Shown: positions 17,633 through 26,360, numbered from the stretch's first letter. The stretch: DNA of 64,000 bases from Pseudomonas sp. GM18 (GCF_000282195.1 NZ_AKJT01000131.1:1-64000), one strand, 5' to 3'. Translations and numbers: made by a program. Notes: generated from the sequence alone by a model not told the origin.

Positions 17633-18271
17633 ATGCATAAAGAACCTCGTAAGGTCCGTGAGTTTCGTCGCCGCGAGCAAGAAATTCTCGATACCGCGCT
17701 CAAGCTGTTCCTCGAACAAGGTGAAGACAGTGTCACCGTCGAGATGATTGCTGATGCCGTAGGTATCGGCAAAGGCACGATCTACAAGCACTTCAAATCC
17801 AAGGCGGAGATCTACCTGCGCCTGATGCTCGACTACGAACGTGATTTGAACGAGCTGTTGCATTCCGCCGATGTCGATAAGGACAAGGAAGCCCTGTCCC
17901 GGGCCTACTTCGAATTCCGCATGCGCGATCCGCAACGCTATCGGTTGTTCGATCGCCTGGAAGAAAAAGTGGTCAAGGGCAACCAGGTGCCGGAGATGGT
18001 CGAGGAACTGCACAAGATCCGCGCCTCGAACTTCGAACGCCTGACCCTGCTGATCAAAGGCCGGATCAGCGAAGGCAAGCTCGAAGACGTGCCGCCTTAC
18101 TTCCATTACTGCGCAGCCTGGGCGCTGGTGCACGGCGCCGTGGCGCTGTATCACTCGCCGTTCTGGAGCAATGTGCTGGAAGATCAGGAAGGTTTCTTCC
18201 AGTTCCTGATGGACATTGGCGTGCGCATGGGCAACAAACGCAAGCGCGATACCGACACTCCGAGCAGCTGA
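17633..18271 (+). CDS. TetR-family transcriptional regulator
   Basis: A 212-residue repressor with an N-terminal HTH (TVEMIADAVGIGKGTIYKHF, about residues 36-55) and an all-helical ligand domain. It starts MHKEPRKVREFRRREQE. It corresponds in position to PA2957 and appears to be monocistronic. The target genes and ligand cannot be inferred from the neighbourhood. Confidence 0.88.
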   Translation: MHKEPRKVREFRRREQEILDTALKLFLEQGEDSVTVEMIADAVGIGKGTIYKHFKSKAEIYLRLMLDYERDLNELLHSADVDKDKEALSRAYFEFRMRDPQRYRLFDRLEEKVVKGNQVPEMVEELHKIRASNFERLTLLIKGRISEGKLEDVPPYFHYCAAWALVHGAVALYHSPFWSNVLEDQEGFFQFLMDIGVRMGNKRKRDTDTPSS

Positions 18272-18417
18272 GCCATCCAGTTGTCTAATTGCGCCATGAG
18301 CCATGATTTAGCTACGTGGCGCAGTACCGCAGGAATATACTCAGGCATAGGGCTTGCTAAAACTTGATTTGTGAGTCAAGTTCTGCGCGTTCGAATCTTC
18401 TTTCGCCGGAGTGATCC

Positions 18418-19386
18418 ATGATCGTTGACCGTCAAGGCAGGCGTTTTCGCAATTTGCGGATCAGTCTGACCTCCGCCTGCAACTACGCCTGTACCTACTG
18501 CGTGCCCAACGGCAAACGGCTGGTGGCTGCGCAGGATGAGTTGTCGGCCGAGGCGATGGCACGCGGCGTGGCTTATCTGATCGAAGCGGCGGGCATCGAG
18601 CGCCTGCGCATTACCGGTGGCGAGCCACTGGTCAGCCCCAAACTCGAAGCTTTCATGACCGCCGTCGGGCAGATGGGCCTGGCGGACATCAGCCTGACCA
18701 CCAATGGCCAGTTGCTGGCGAAGAAGCTGCCGCTGTTGGTGAATGCCGGCATTCAGCGCATCAACGTTTCCCTCGACACCCTGGATGCCGGTGCTTTCCG
18801 CAGCATTGCCCGCGGCGGCGATCTGGCGACCGTGCTCGACGGCATGGCCCAGGCTGCGGCAGCAGGCATGAAGATCAAGGTCAATATGGTGCCGCTGCGT
18901 GGGCAAAACCTCGATCAGGTGATGCCGCTGCTCGATTACTGCCTGGAGCGTGGCTACGAGCTGCGCTTCATCGAGTTGATGCGCATGGGCCACCTGGCCA
19001 GCGATTCCAACGCCTTCCTGCAACAGTTCGTCAGCCTGCAGCAGTTGCTGAGCCTGATCGGCGAGCACTACGAATACCTTCAGGCCGACGCGCCGGTCGA
19101 TGCCACGGCGGTGCGCTACGAGATTCCGGGGCAGGGGCACTTCGGCGTGATCGCCAACGAAAGCGTCCCGTTCTGCCGCACCTGCTCGCGGCTGCGCTTG
19201 TCGTCCACTGGCTGGCTGCATGGCTGCCTGTCGTCAAGCAATCGCCACTATGTCGGCGATCTGCTGGACAAACCCCGTCACCAGGCGCTGCCGGCGTTGC
19301 AGCGACTGCTGGTCAAAGCGTTGGGGGACAAGCAGGAAGTGGCGTTCTCTGGTGGCGCGACCATCATGAAAATCATCGGCGGCTGA
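18418..19386 (+). CDS. moaA: Radical SAM GTP 3',8-cyclase, MoaA family
   Basis: First enzyme of molybdenum-cofactor synthesis: rearranges GTP with two 4Fe-4S clusters. The 322-residue protein has the radical-SAM CNYACTYC near residue 20, GGEPL, and the C-terminal cluster motif C-x2-C-x13-C (in CRTCSRLRLSS through HGC). It ends in the obligatory Gly-Gly. GGAG precedes ATG 18418. No other moa gene is adjacent, so it may be a second MoaA paralogue outside the main moa locus. Confidence 0.85.
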   Translation: MIVDRQGRRFRNLRISLTSACNYACTYCVPNGKRLVAAQDELSAEAMARGVAYLIEAAGIERLRITGGEPLVSPKLEAFMTAVGQMGLADISLTTNGQLLAKKLPLLVNAGIQRINVSLDTLDAGAFRSIARGGDLATVLDGMAQAAAAGMKIKVNMVPLRGQNLDQVMPLLDYCLERGYELRFIELMRMGHLASDSNAFLQQFVSLQQLLSLIGEHYEYLQADAPVDATAVRYEIPGQGHFGVIANESVPFCRTCSRLRLSSTGWLHGCLSSSNRHYVGDLLDKPRHQALPALQRLLVKALGDKQEVAFSGGATIMKIIGG

Positions 19387-19394
19387 TCGCGAGC

Positions 19395-19420
19395 TGTAGC
19401 AGCCTTCGGCAGCTGCTACA
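19395..19420. repeat. REP-like hairpin
   Basis: TGTAGCAGC and GCTGCTACA (19395-19403, 19412-19420) form a perfect nine-base stem of the type abundant between Pseudomonas genes. It may serve as a weak terminator after the moaA-like gene. Confidence 0.6.
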
Positions 19421-19505
19421 AAGATGATTCCTGCATGAGCTGGCGCGGAAGCTGCATCCCATGGCCATTCGCCGGTTTTCCGTCACCGGCTTCTGGAGGG
19501 ATAGG

Positions 19506-20111
19506 ATGCGTAGCCTGGTTTTGCTGCTGGCCGTTTTGGCGCTTGGTGGCTGCATGAATGTCAGCGATATGGCCGAAGGAACTCGCTACCACATGAGCGA
19601 CGCGGGGCTGCTGGACCACAGCGACAGCCGTCGCGTGAATAACATCCGCATTCAGCCGGACTCTTTCATCTACATCGCCCAAGGCGCCTTCGCCCCGCCG
19701 GGCAGTGCCAATCCGCGGCCTAACGTGGTGGCCGAAGAAGCCTTCAATGGCTTTATCGAATATTTCCCGATGGTCCGCCGCGCCCGCGCGCCGGAAGGCC
19801 TCGACGCCGCCATGGGTGAAGCCCGTGCCGCCGGTGCTCACTACCTGCTCTATACGCGTTTTGCCAAGGCCGACGACCGCATCGGCAACACGGACGAATT
19901 GATCGACCAGGAACGCTCGGATCGCCTCGGGATCGACAGTGGCGTGATTCAGATCATGTTGATCGAGACCAGTACCCAGTATTTGATTGATACTGCACGT
20001 ATCAAGAGTCGTGGCGGTTTACTGACGTTCCACGATAACAAGCCAGAAGATCTGCTGGGCCCGCCGCTGGAGCAATACGCTCGTAGCCTGCTGGGGCTCA
20101 GCGACCAGTAA
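19506..20111 (+). CDS. DUF4823 lipoprotein
   Basis: A 201-residue predicted lipoprotein: the signal peptide MRSLVLLLAVLALGGC ends in a lipobox (LGGC), with Cys16 as lipidation site. The mature part shows the DUF4823 pattern (RIQPDSFIYIAQGAFAPPG, later HYLLYTRFAKADDR), a domain of unknown function frequent in pseudomonads. AGGGATAGG precedes ATG 19506; an upstream in-frame ATG at 19461 would bury the signal peptide. The DUF1285 gene follows after 16 bases. Confidence 0.88.
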   Translation: MRSLVLLLAVLALGGCMNVSDMAEGTRYHMSDAGLLDHSDSRRVNNIRIQPDSFIYIAQGAFAPPGSANPRPNVVAEEAFNGFIEYFPMVRRARAPEGLDAAMGEARAAGAHYLLYTRFAKADDRIGNTDELIDQERSDRLGIDSGVIQIMLIETSTQYLIDTARIKSRGGLLTFHDNKPEDLLGPPLEQYARSLLGLSDQ

Positions 20112-20127
20112 TTCAAAGGAGAACGCC

Positions 20128-20688
20128 ATGAGTGGCCCGCAAAAAGCCAACGACCTGTTGGGGCAAATCCCCAAAACCAAAGGCTTGCCGCCGGTCCACT
20201 TGTGGAACCCCGACTTCTGCGGCGACATCGACATGCGCATCGCCCGCGACGGCACCTGGTATTACCTGGGCACGCCGATCGGGCGCAAGCCGATGGTCAA
20301 GCTGTTCTCCACCATCATTCGCCGCGACGGCGATGATTACTTTCTGATTACTCCAGTCGAAAAGGTGGGCATCAAGGTCGACGACGCACCCTTCGTGGCA
20401 ATTGCCATGGAGGTCGAAGGCGAGGGTGAGGCTCAGGCCTTGCGCTTTACCACCAACGTCGACGAAACGGTCGATGCCGGCGCCGAGCACCCGATGCGCG
20501 TGGTGATCGACCCAGTGACTCAGGAACCGGCGCCGTACGTGCATGTGCGCAGCAACCTTGAAGCGCTGATTCACCGCAATGTGTTCTATCAATTGGTAGA
20601 GCTGGCGGTGAGCCGTGTGATTGACGGGCAGAGCTGGCTCGGCGTCTGGAGCGGTGGCGAGTTTTTCCCGATCGGGCTTGAGCCGTAA
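20128..20688 (+). CDS. DUF1285 protein
   Basis: A 186-residue soluble protein with the DUF1285 signature: WNPDFCGDIDMRIARDGTWYY, GRKPMVKLFSTIIRRD and YFLITPVEKVGI. Family structures show a two-domain beta fold; the function is unknown. AAAGGAG precedes the ATG. Probably cotranscribed with the DUF4823 gene and closed by the terminator at 20710. Confidence 0.92.
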   Translation: MSGPQKANDLLGQIPKTKGLPPVHLWNPDFCGDIDMRIARDGTWYYLGTPIGRKPMVKLFSTIIRRDGDDYFLITPVEKVGIKVDDAPFVAIAMEVEGEGEAQALRFTTNVDETVDAGAEHPMRVVIDPVTQEPAPYVHVRSNLEALIHRNVFYQLVELAVSRVIDGQSWLGVWSGGEFFPIGLEP

Positions 20689-20709
20689 CGGGTTGAGCGC
20701 TGGAAACGA

Positions 20710-20741
20710 AACGGCCCGTTATTGCAACGGGCCGTTTTTTT
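20710..20741 (+). terminator. Rho-independent terminator, left edge of the accessory region
   Basis: Perfect 11-base arms AACGGCCCGTT and AACGGGCCGTT with a five-base loop, followed by a T run. It closes the DUF4823-DUF1285 unit. Confidence 0.92.
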
Positions 20742-20796
20742 ATGGGCTTACAAAGTCGGTATTTGCAAGGACACCTGAAAATCCAATTGACACCCA

Positions 20797-20806
20797 ATCA
20801 TATGAT
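20797..20806. promoter_or_regulatory. Palindromic site ATCATATGAT before the DgoR-like gene
   Basis: A perfect ten-base palindrome lies 75 bases upstream of the GntR gene and just after a TTGACA hexamer (20787-20792). The one-base variant ATCATACGAT recurs at 23651-23660 before araF, also preceded by CCAATC. A shared regulator site, probably for the adjacent FadR-type protein, is inferred. Confidence 0.5.
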
Positions 20807-20880
20807 GATTAGCGTGGGCATCCATCGCGAACGGCTTTTGTGTCGTGTCGCTTTTTTTTCACCGGGGCGGTGAGGTACCC

Positions 20881-21597
20881 ATGTCCAGCAGTTTTCATGC
20901 GTCGACGGTTGATTGGCTGGGGTGCTGGATCGCCGCTGGCCAGGTGAAGCCCGGTCAAACCATCAAGGTAGAAGCCGACCTGGGCGAGCAGCTCGGGGTC
21001 AGCCGTACGGTTATCCGTGAAGCGATCAAGACCCTGGTCGCCAAAGGCATGCTCGAAGTCGGGCCGAAGGTCGGCACGCGGGTGTTGCCGGTACGGCGCT
21101 GGAACCTCTTCGATCCGCAAGTCGTCGGCTGGTTGTCGCGCAGCGGTTTGCCGGAAAACTTCGTCGATGACCTGCTTGACCTGCGCCGCACCATCGAACC
21201 GATGGCGGTGCGCTGGGCCTGCGAGCGCGCGACGGTGGAACAAGTGCAAGCGGTGCTTCAGGCCTACAACGCGCTGGAGCGAGCCGTGGACAGTGGCGTC
21301 GATTACAACCGCGCCGACCAGTTCTTCCACGAATGCATCCTCGCCGCCAGCCACAATCAATTCATCGAACAAATGGTCCCGGCCCTCGGCGCGTTGCTGG
21401 CAGTGTCGTTCGAAGTGTCTGCCGCCGACCCGGATGAACTGCGCCGTACCTTGCCGATTCACAAAGACATGGCCGACGCCATCGCCGCCCGGGATGCCGC
21501 GCGGGGTGTATGGGCCTGCATGACGCTGATCGATAATGCCGACCTGGCTATCAAGCGTTTTTACCCCCAAGTCATGGCCGACAAGAAGGCAAGCTGA
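20881..21597 (+). CDS. GntR/FadR-family regulator, DgoR-like
   Basis: A 238-residue repressor: the winged-helix domain (about 10-75) includes EADLGEQLGVSRTVIREAIK and ends in the wing VGPKVGTRV. It is followed by an all-helical FCD effector domain with metal/ligand His residues (FFHECILAASHN). The segment RRWNLFDPQVVGWL resembles E. coli DgoR, the galactonate repressor, as I remember it. GGTGAGG precedes ATG 20881. It lies 42 bases before the lactonase gene. The likely role is control of the galactose/galactonate genes; the ligand is inferred. Confidence 0.82.
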   Translation: MSSSFHASTVDWLGCWIAAGQVKPGQTIKVEADLGEQLGVSRTVIREAIKTLVAKGMLEVGPKVGTRVLPVRRWNLFDPQVVGWLSRSGLPENFVDDLLDLRRTIEPMAVRWACERATVEQVQAVLQAYNALERAVDSGVDYNRADQFFHECILAASHNQFIEQMVPALGALLAVSFEVSAADPDELRRTLPIHKDMADAIAARDAARGVWACMTLIDNADLAIKRFYPQVMADKKAS

Positions 21598-21639
21598 CCA
21601 GGCTCGCTCCCAGATAAAAGCAATAAAAAAGGAGGTTTC

Positions 21640-22515
21640 ATGACGTGGACTGCGGTTACGGAACATCGTGCGCGACTCGGCGAGGGCCCGTTCTGGGATG
21701 CACCGACCCAGGCGCTGTACTGGGTTGATATCGCCGGTAAACAGGCGCTTCGACTGATCGGCGCCAATGTGGAAATCTGGCAGATGCCGGAACACGTGTC
21801 CGCATTCATCCCCTGCGAAAGCGGCGATGCCCTGGTGACATTGAGCAGTGGGGTTTATCGGCTGGACCTGAACTCTCCCGGCCTGGAACCTCGGCTGACC
21901 TTGCTCTGTGTGGCCGATCCGCAACCCGGCAACCGCGCCAACGAAGCCCGCTGCGATGCCTTGGGCCGGCTTTGGCTGGGCACCATGCAGAACAACATCG
22001 GCGAGCAGGGCGAAGACTTGCCCATCGTGCGCCGCTCCGGTGGCCTGTTTCGCATCGACCGCGATGCTCGGGTCACGCCGCTGCTGCGAGGGCTGGGCAT
22101 CCCCAACACGTTGCAGTGGAGCGACGACGGCACAACCCTGTATTTCGCCGACAGCCTCGACGGCACGTTGTACCAACATTTCATCCATACCGACGGCAAC
22201 CTCGACACCGCCTACGTCTGGTTTGGCCCCCACGAACGGGGTGGCCCCGACGGCTCGGCGATGGATGCCGAGGGCTACATCTGGAACGCCCGCTGGGACG
22301 GCAGTTGCCTGCTCAGGCTGACCCCGGACGGTCACGTCGATCGGGTGATCGAACTGCCTGTCAGTCGCCCCACCAGTTGCGTGTTTGGTGGCGAAGACTT
22401 CAAAACCTTGTACATCACCAGTGCAGCGAGCCCGCTCAACCACCCATTGGATGGCGCTTTGTTGTCGGTTCGAGTCGATGTGCCCGGAAAGGCTTGTCAG
22501 AGATTTGCAGGCTAA
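21640..22515 (+). CDS. SMP-30/gluconolactonase-family sugar lactonase
   Basis: A 291-residue six-bladed beta-propeller lactonase. Conserved elements are the metal-binding Glu of LGEGPFWDAPTQALYWVDI, NEARCDALGRLWLGTM, and DGSAMDAEGYIWNARWDG, carrying Asn/Asp metal ligands. It would hydrolyse the sugar lactone made by the SDR downstream (D-galactono- or L-arabinono-lactone) to the aldonate. AAAGGAGG gives a strong start. It belongs to the regulator transcript and ends just before the promoter at 22546. Confidence 0.87.
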   Translation: MTWTAVTEHRARLGEGPFWDAPTQALYWVDIAGKQALRLIGANVEIWQMPEHVSAFIPCESGDALVTLSSGVYRLDLNSPGLEPRLTLLCVADPQPGNRANEARCDALGRLWLGTMQNNIGEQGEDLPIVRRSGGLFRIDRDARVTPLLRGLGIPNTLQWSDDGTTLYFADSLDGTLYQHFIHTDGNLDTAYVWFGPHERGGPDGSAMDAEGYIWNARWDGSCLLRLTPDGHVDRVIELPVSRPTSCVFGGEDFKTLYITSAASPLNHPLDGALLSVRVDVPGKACQRFAG

Positions 22516-22517
22516 AT

Positions 22518-22575
22518 CCCAAAATATGGGATGTAAAATTATATATTGAGATTTGTTGGTGGCCGGGTTTATAGT
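22518..22575 (+). promoter_or_regulatory. Operator and promoter of the SDR-araFGH block
   Basis: CCCAAAATATGGG (22518-22530) is a near-palindrome. It is followed by TTGAGA (22546-22551), an 18-base spacer and TATAGT (22570-22575). The same order, spacing and hexamers occur upstream of dgoK (35972-36029), and the similarity continues to the AACAGGTGAAGCGATG segment. This marks a duplicated, co-regulated promoter. Confidence 0.75.
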
Positions 22576-22628
22576 CGGCCCCATCAGTTACACGCACTCA
22601 CACTTAAAAAAACAAAACAGGTGAAGCG

Positions 22629-22796
22629 ATGCAGCGATATTCCACCGTCCTCCCTTGGGGCGACAGTGCTTCAGGCCGCCCCGGTGCCCGGGCGTTTGCA
22701 CGCCTGCCTGCCTATTCCAAAAAGCCTTTTGACCGGACATCGACAGATGCCCGGTTTTCGTCGTGCCTTCGAACAGGAGTGTTGATCCATGGCTGA
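22629..22796 (+). CDS. Possible 55-codon leader ORF before the SDR gene
   Basis: ATG 22629 follows ACAGGTGAAGCG, the same start context that initiates dgoK. The frame runs 55 codons (MQRYSTVLPWGDSASGRP...) and stops eight bases inside the SDR gene, which would allow coupling. I do not recognise the product. Near its 3' end a hairpin (ACCGG/CATC with GATG/CCGGT, 22732-22755) is followed by TTTT, reminiscent of an attenuator. It could equally be a non-functional remnant of a duplicated dgoK-type promoter plus start. Confidence 0.35.
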   Translation: MQRYSTVLPWGDSASGRPGARAFARLPAYSKKPFDRTSTDARFSSCLRTGVLIHG

Positions 22797-23607
22797 ACCC
22801 CTTTCTTTGCCACCGGTGCCCGAACCGCCCAAGGGTGAGCGCCTGAAAAACAAGGTCGTGCTGTTGACCGGAGCCGCTCAGGGGATCGGTGAAGCGATTG
22901 TCGCGACCTTCGCGTCCCAGCAGGCCAAACTGGTCATCAGCGATATCCAGGCCGAGAAAGTCGAAAAAGTCGCTGCGCATTGGCGTGAACAAGGCGCGGA
23001 TGTCGTGGCGGTCAAGGCCGACGTATCGCGCCAGCAAGACCTGCACGCCATGGCCAAGTTGGCCATTGAGCTTCACGGCCGCATCGACGTGCTGGTCAAC
23101 TGCGCCGGGGTCAACGTGTTCCGCGATCCGCTGCAAATGACTGAAGAGGACTGGCGTCGCTGCTTCGCCATCGACCTGGACGGCGCCTGGTATGGCTGCA
23201 AGGCCGTGTTGCCGCAGATGATCGAGCAGGGCATCGGCAGCATCATCAACATCGCTTCGACCCATTCCTCCCACATTATTCCCGGCTGCTTCCCGTACCC
23301 GGTGGCCAAGCATGGCTTGCTCGGGCTGACCCGCGCCTTGGGCATCGAATACGCACCCAAGGGCATTCGGGTCAACGCCATCGCGCCGGGCTACATCGAA
23401 ACCCAACTGAACGTCGATTACTGGAACGGTTTTGCCGATCCCCAGGCCGAACGTCAGCGCGCCTTCGATCTGCATCCACCGCGGCGCATCGGCCAGCCGA
23501 TTGAAGTGGCGATGACCGCCGTGTTCCTGGCCAGCGATGAAGCGCCGTTCATCAACGCTTCGTGCATCACCATCGATGGTGGTCGTTCGGTCATGTACCA
23601 CGACTGA
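22789..23607 (+). CDS. SDR-family sugar 1-dehydrogenase (galactose/arabinose type)
   Basis: A 272-residue NAD(P)-dependent SDR with TGAAQGIG, NCAG, and a Ser-Tyr-Lys site in which STHSSHIIPG and YPVAKHG carry the Ser, Tyr and Lys. An N-terminal extension of about 20 residues (MAEPLSLPPVPEPPKGERLK) precedes the Rossmann fold. Between a lactonase and an AraFGH importer, the likely reaction is oxidation of D-galactose or L-arabinose at C1 to the lactone. GAACAGGAG precedes the ATG. Family membership is certain; the substrate is inferred from context. Confidence 0.82.
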   Translation: MAEPLSLPPVPEPPKGERLKNKVVLLTGAAQGIGEAIVATFASQQAKLVISDIQAEKVEKVAAHWREQGADVVAVKADVSRQQDLHAMAKLAIELHGRIDVLVNCAGVNVFRDPLQMTEEDWRRCFAIDLDGAWYGCKAVLPQMIEQGIGSIINIASTHSSHIIPGCFPYPVAKHGLLGLTRALGIEYAPKGIRVNAIAPGYIETQLNVDYWNGFADPQAERQRAFDLHPPRRIGQPIEVAMTAVFLASDEAPFINASCITIDGGRSVMYHD

Positions 23608-23650
23608 ATAACTTGGGTTTCAGGCGCGAAACTACGCCTGAAATCCAATC

Positions 23651-23660
23651 ATCATACGAT
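23651..23660. promoter_or_regulatory. ATCATACGAT site upstream of araF
   Basis: Second copy of the ATCAT(A/C-T)GAT-type site at 20797, here in the 129-base SDR-araF gap. Both follow CCAATC. It suggests a separate regulated start for the transporter genes. Confidence 0.45.
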
Positions 23661-23736
23661 ATGACTATTGGCTACATGATTCGACCGCTGTATTGCTTTC
23701 AAATAACGCTCAAAAAAAATAACAAGGAGTCAGCTT

Positions 23737-24741
23737 ATGAAACGTCGTCGTGGGATCCGTTCCCTGTGCTGTGCCGCTTTGGCGGTCACTGCAGTCAGCC
23801 TGAGCAGTACGTTGCTGGCGGCCGAGGAAGTGAAGATCGGTTTTCTGGTCAAGCAAGCCGAAGAGCCCTGGTTCCAGACCGAATGGGCCTTCGCTGAAAA
23901 AGCCGCCAAGGACAAGGGCTTCACCGTCATCAAGATCGCTGTGCCTGATGGCGAGAAAACCCTCTCGGCCATCGACAGCCTGGCGGCGAACGGCGCCAAG
24001 GGCTTCGTGATCTGCCCGCCGGACGTATCCCTGGGCCCTGCGATCATGGCCAAGGCCAAGCTCAATGGTTTGAAAGTGATCGCTGTCGATGACCGTTTCG
24101 TCGATGCCGGCGGCAAGTTCATGGAGGACGTGCCGTACCTCGGCATGGCGGCCTTCGAAGTCGGTCAGAAGCAAGGCGCCGCCATGGCCGCCGAAGCGAA
24201 GAAACGCGGCTGGGACTGGAAACAAACCTATGCGGTGATCAACACCTTCAACGAACTCGACACCGGCAAGAAACGCACCGACGGTTCGGTTAAAGCCCTG
24301 GAAGACGCCGGGATGCCGAAAGACCACATTCTGTTCTCGGCCCTGAAAACCCTCGACGTACCTGGCAGCATGGACGCCACCAACTCGGCGCTGGTGAAAC
24401 TGCCGGGTGCGGCGAAAAACCTGATCATCGGAGGGATGAACGACAACACCGTGCTGGGCGGCGTGCGCGCTACCGAAAGCGCCGGTTTTGCTGCGGCTAA
24501 CGTAATCGGTATCGGCATCAACGGCACCGATGCCATCGGCGAATTGAAGAAAGCCAACAGCGGCTTCTTCGGCTCGATGCTGCCGAGCCCGCACATCGAG
24601 GGCTACAACACCGCCAGCATGATGCACGAGTGGGTCACCACCGGCAAAGAACCGCCGAAATACACCGCCATGGACGACGTGACGCTGATCACGCGCGACA
24701 ACTTCAAGCAGGAACTGGAAAAGATCGGCCTGTGGAATTGA
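23737..24741 (+). CDS. araF: Arabinose/galactose ABC transporter substrate-binding protein
   Basis: A 334-residue periplasmic binding protein with a signal peptide to about Ala29. The mature sequence (VKIGFLVKQAEEPWFQTEW, IKIAVPDGEKTLSAIDSLAA, MNDNTVLGGVRATE) closely follows E. coli AraF, which binds L-arabinose, D-galactose and D-fucose. AAGGAG precedes ATG 23737. With the pathway genes here, galactose and arabinose are both plausible ligands. Confidence 0.92.
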   Translation: MKRRRGIRSLCCAALAVTAVSLSSTLLAAEEVKIGFLVKQAEEPWFQTEWAFAEKAAKDKGFTVIKIAVPDGEKTLSAIDSLAANGAKGFVICPPDVSLGPAIMAKAKLNGLKVIAVDDRFVDAGGKFMEDVPYLGMAAFEVGQKQGAAMAAEAKKRGWDWKQTYAVINTFNELDTGKKRTDGSVKALEDAGMPKDHILFSALKTLDVPGSMDATNSALVKLPGAAKNLIIGGMNDNTVLGGVRATESAGFAAANVIGIGINGTDAIGELKKANSGFFGSMLPSPHIEGYNTASMMHEWVTTGKEPPKYTAMDDVTLITRDNFKQELEKIGLWN

Positions 24742-24806
24742 GGGTCGGTTGATTTCATTGGCGGCCCTGGCAACAGGGCTGCCTGATCGGTGTGATGAGG
24801 TGGGTT

Positions 24807-26351
24807 ATGCACGCACACGTACAAACAGATGAACAGCGCATTGGCGGCAGCCTGCGCTTCAACGGGATCGGCAAAACCTTTCCCGGGGTGAAGGCGCTGG
24901 ACGGCATCAGCTTCGTCGCGCATCCGGGGCAGGTTCACGCCTTGATGGGCGAGAACGGTGCCGGTAAATCCACGCTGCTGAAAATCCTCGGCGGTGCTTA
25001 CACGCCGAGCAGCGGCGACCTGCGGATCGGCGAGCAGACGAGGGTCTTCAAATCCACTGCCGACAGCATTGGCAGCGGGGTTGCGGTGATCCATCAGGAG
25101 CTGCACCTGGTGCCGGAAATGACCGTGGCCGAGAACCTGTTTCTTGGCCATCTGCCGGCGAGTTTCGGCCTGATCAATCGCAGCGTTTTACGGCAACAGG
25201 CATTGGCCTGCCTCAAAGGCCTGGCCGATGAAATCGATCCGCAAGAGAAAGTCGGGCGCTTGTCCCTCGGCCAGCGGCAACTGGTGGAAATCGCCAAGGC
25301 GTTGTCCCGTGGCGCGCATGTGATTGCGTTCGACGAACCCACCAGCAGCCTGTCGGCGCGGGAGATCGATCGCTTGATGGCGATCATCGGTCGCCTGCGG
25401 GACGAAGGCAAAGTGGTGCTTTACGTCTCCCATCGCATGGAAGAAGTGTTCCGCATTTGCAATGCGGTGACGGTGTTCAAGGACGGTCGCTTTGTGCGCA
25501 CCTTCGAGGACATGAGCGCGCTGACCCATGACCAGTTGGTGACGTGCATGGTCGGTCGCGACATTCAGGACATCTACGATTACCGCAGCCGCCCCCGTGG
25601 CGCGGTGGCGCTCAAGGTTGACGGTTTACTGGGGCCGGGTTTGCGTGAACCGGTGAGTTTCGAGGTGCACAAGGGCGAGATCCTTGGTCTGTTCGGCCTG
25701 GTTGGCGCGGGTCGCACCGAGCTGTTTCGCATGCTCAGCGGGCTTACCCGCAACACGGCCGGACGCCTGGAATTACGCGGCCATGAACTGAAACTGCGTT
25801 CACCACGCGATGCCATTGCGGCGGGGATTCTGCTGTGCCCCGAGGACCGCAAGAAGGAGGGCATCCTGCCGCTGGCCAGCGTTGCGGAGAACATCAACAT
25901 CAGCGCCCGCGGCGCTCATTCCACCTTCGGGTGCCTGTTGCGCGGGTTGTGGGAAAAGGGCAACGCCGACAAGCAGATCAAGGCGCTGAAAGTGAAGACG
26001 CCCAACGCGGCGCAGAAAATCATGTACCTGTCCGGCGGCAATCAGCAGAAGGCGATTCTCGGTCGCTGGCTGTCGATGCCGATGAAAATCCTGCTGCTCG
26101 ATGAGCCCACCCGCGGCATCGACATCGGCGCCAAAGCCGAGATCTACCAGATCATCCATAACCTGGCCGCCAGCGGCATCGCGGTGATTGTGGTGTCCAG
26201 CGACCTGATGGAAGTCATGGGCATTTCCGACCGCATCCTGGTGCTCTGCGAAGGCACGATGCGCGGCGAACTGACCCGCGAACAAGCCAATGAATCCAAC
26301 CTGCTGCAACTGGCTTTGCCACGCCAACGCGCTGCCGACGTGGCGAACTGA
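24807..26351 (+). CDS. araG: Arabinose/galactose ABC transporter ATP-binding protein
   Basis: A 514-residue tandem sugar-transporter ATPase (AraG/MglA/RbsA class). The first domain has Walker A GENGAGKST (48-56), the signature LSLGQRQLVEIAKAL, and Walker B VIAFDEPTSSL. The second has the degenerate Walker A GLVGAGRTE, signature LSGGNQQKAILGRWL, and ILLLDEPTRGID. ATG 24807 is chosen because GAGGTGGG lies just before it; the GTG at 24792 lacks a site. araH follows after nine bases. Confidence 0.94.
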   Translation: MHAHVQTDEQRIGGSLRFNGIGKTFPGVKALDGISFVAHPGQVHALMGENGAGKSTLLKILGGAYTPSSGDLRIGEQTRVFKSTADSIGSGVAVIHQELHLVPEMTVAENLFLGHLPASFGLINRSVLRQQALACLKGLADEIDPQEKVGRLSLGQRQLVEIAKALSRGAHVIAFDEPTSSLSAREIDRLMAIIGRLRDEGKVVLYVSHRMEEVFRICNAVTVFKDGRFVRTFEDMSALTHDQLVTCMVGRDIQDIYDYRSRPRGAVALKVDGLLGPGLREPVSFEVHKGEILGLFGLVGAGRTELFRMLSGLTRNTAGRLELRGHELKLRSPRDAIAAGILLCPEDRKKEGILPLASVAENINISARGAHSTFGCLLRGLWEKGNADKQIKALKVKTPNAAQKIMYLSGGNQQKAILGRWLSMPMKILLLDEPTRGIDIGAKAEIYQIIHNLAASGIAVIVVSSDLMEVMGISDRILVLCEGTMRGELTREQANESNLLQLALPRQRAADVAN

Positions 26352-26360
26352 GAGGTGACT

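Noticed and set aside
20809..22584. 591-codon reverse-strand frame spanning the regulator and lactonase
   Set aside because: Antisense artefact of GC-rich codon bias; both + strand genes have complete family signatures and ribosome sites.
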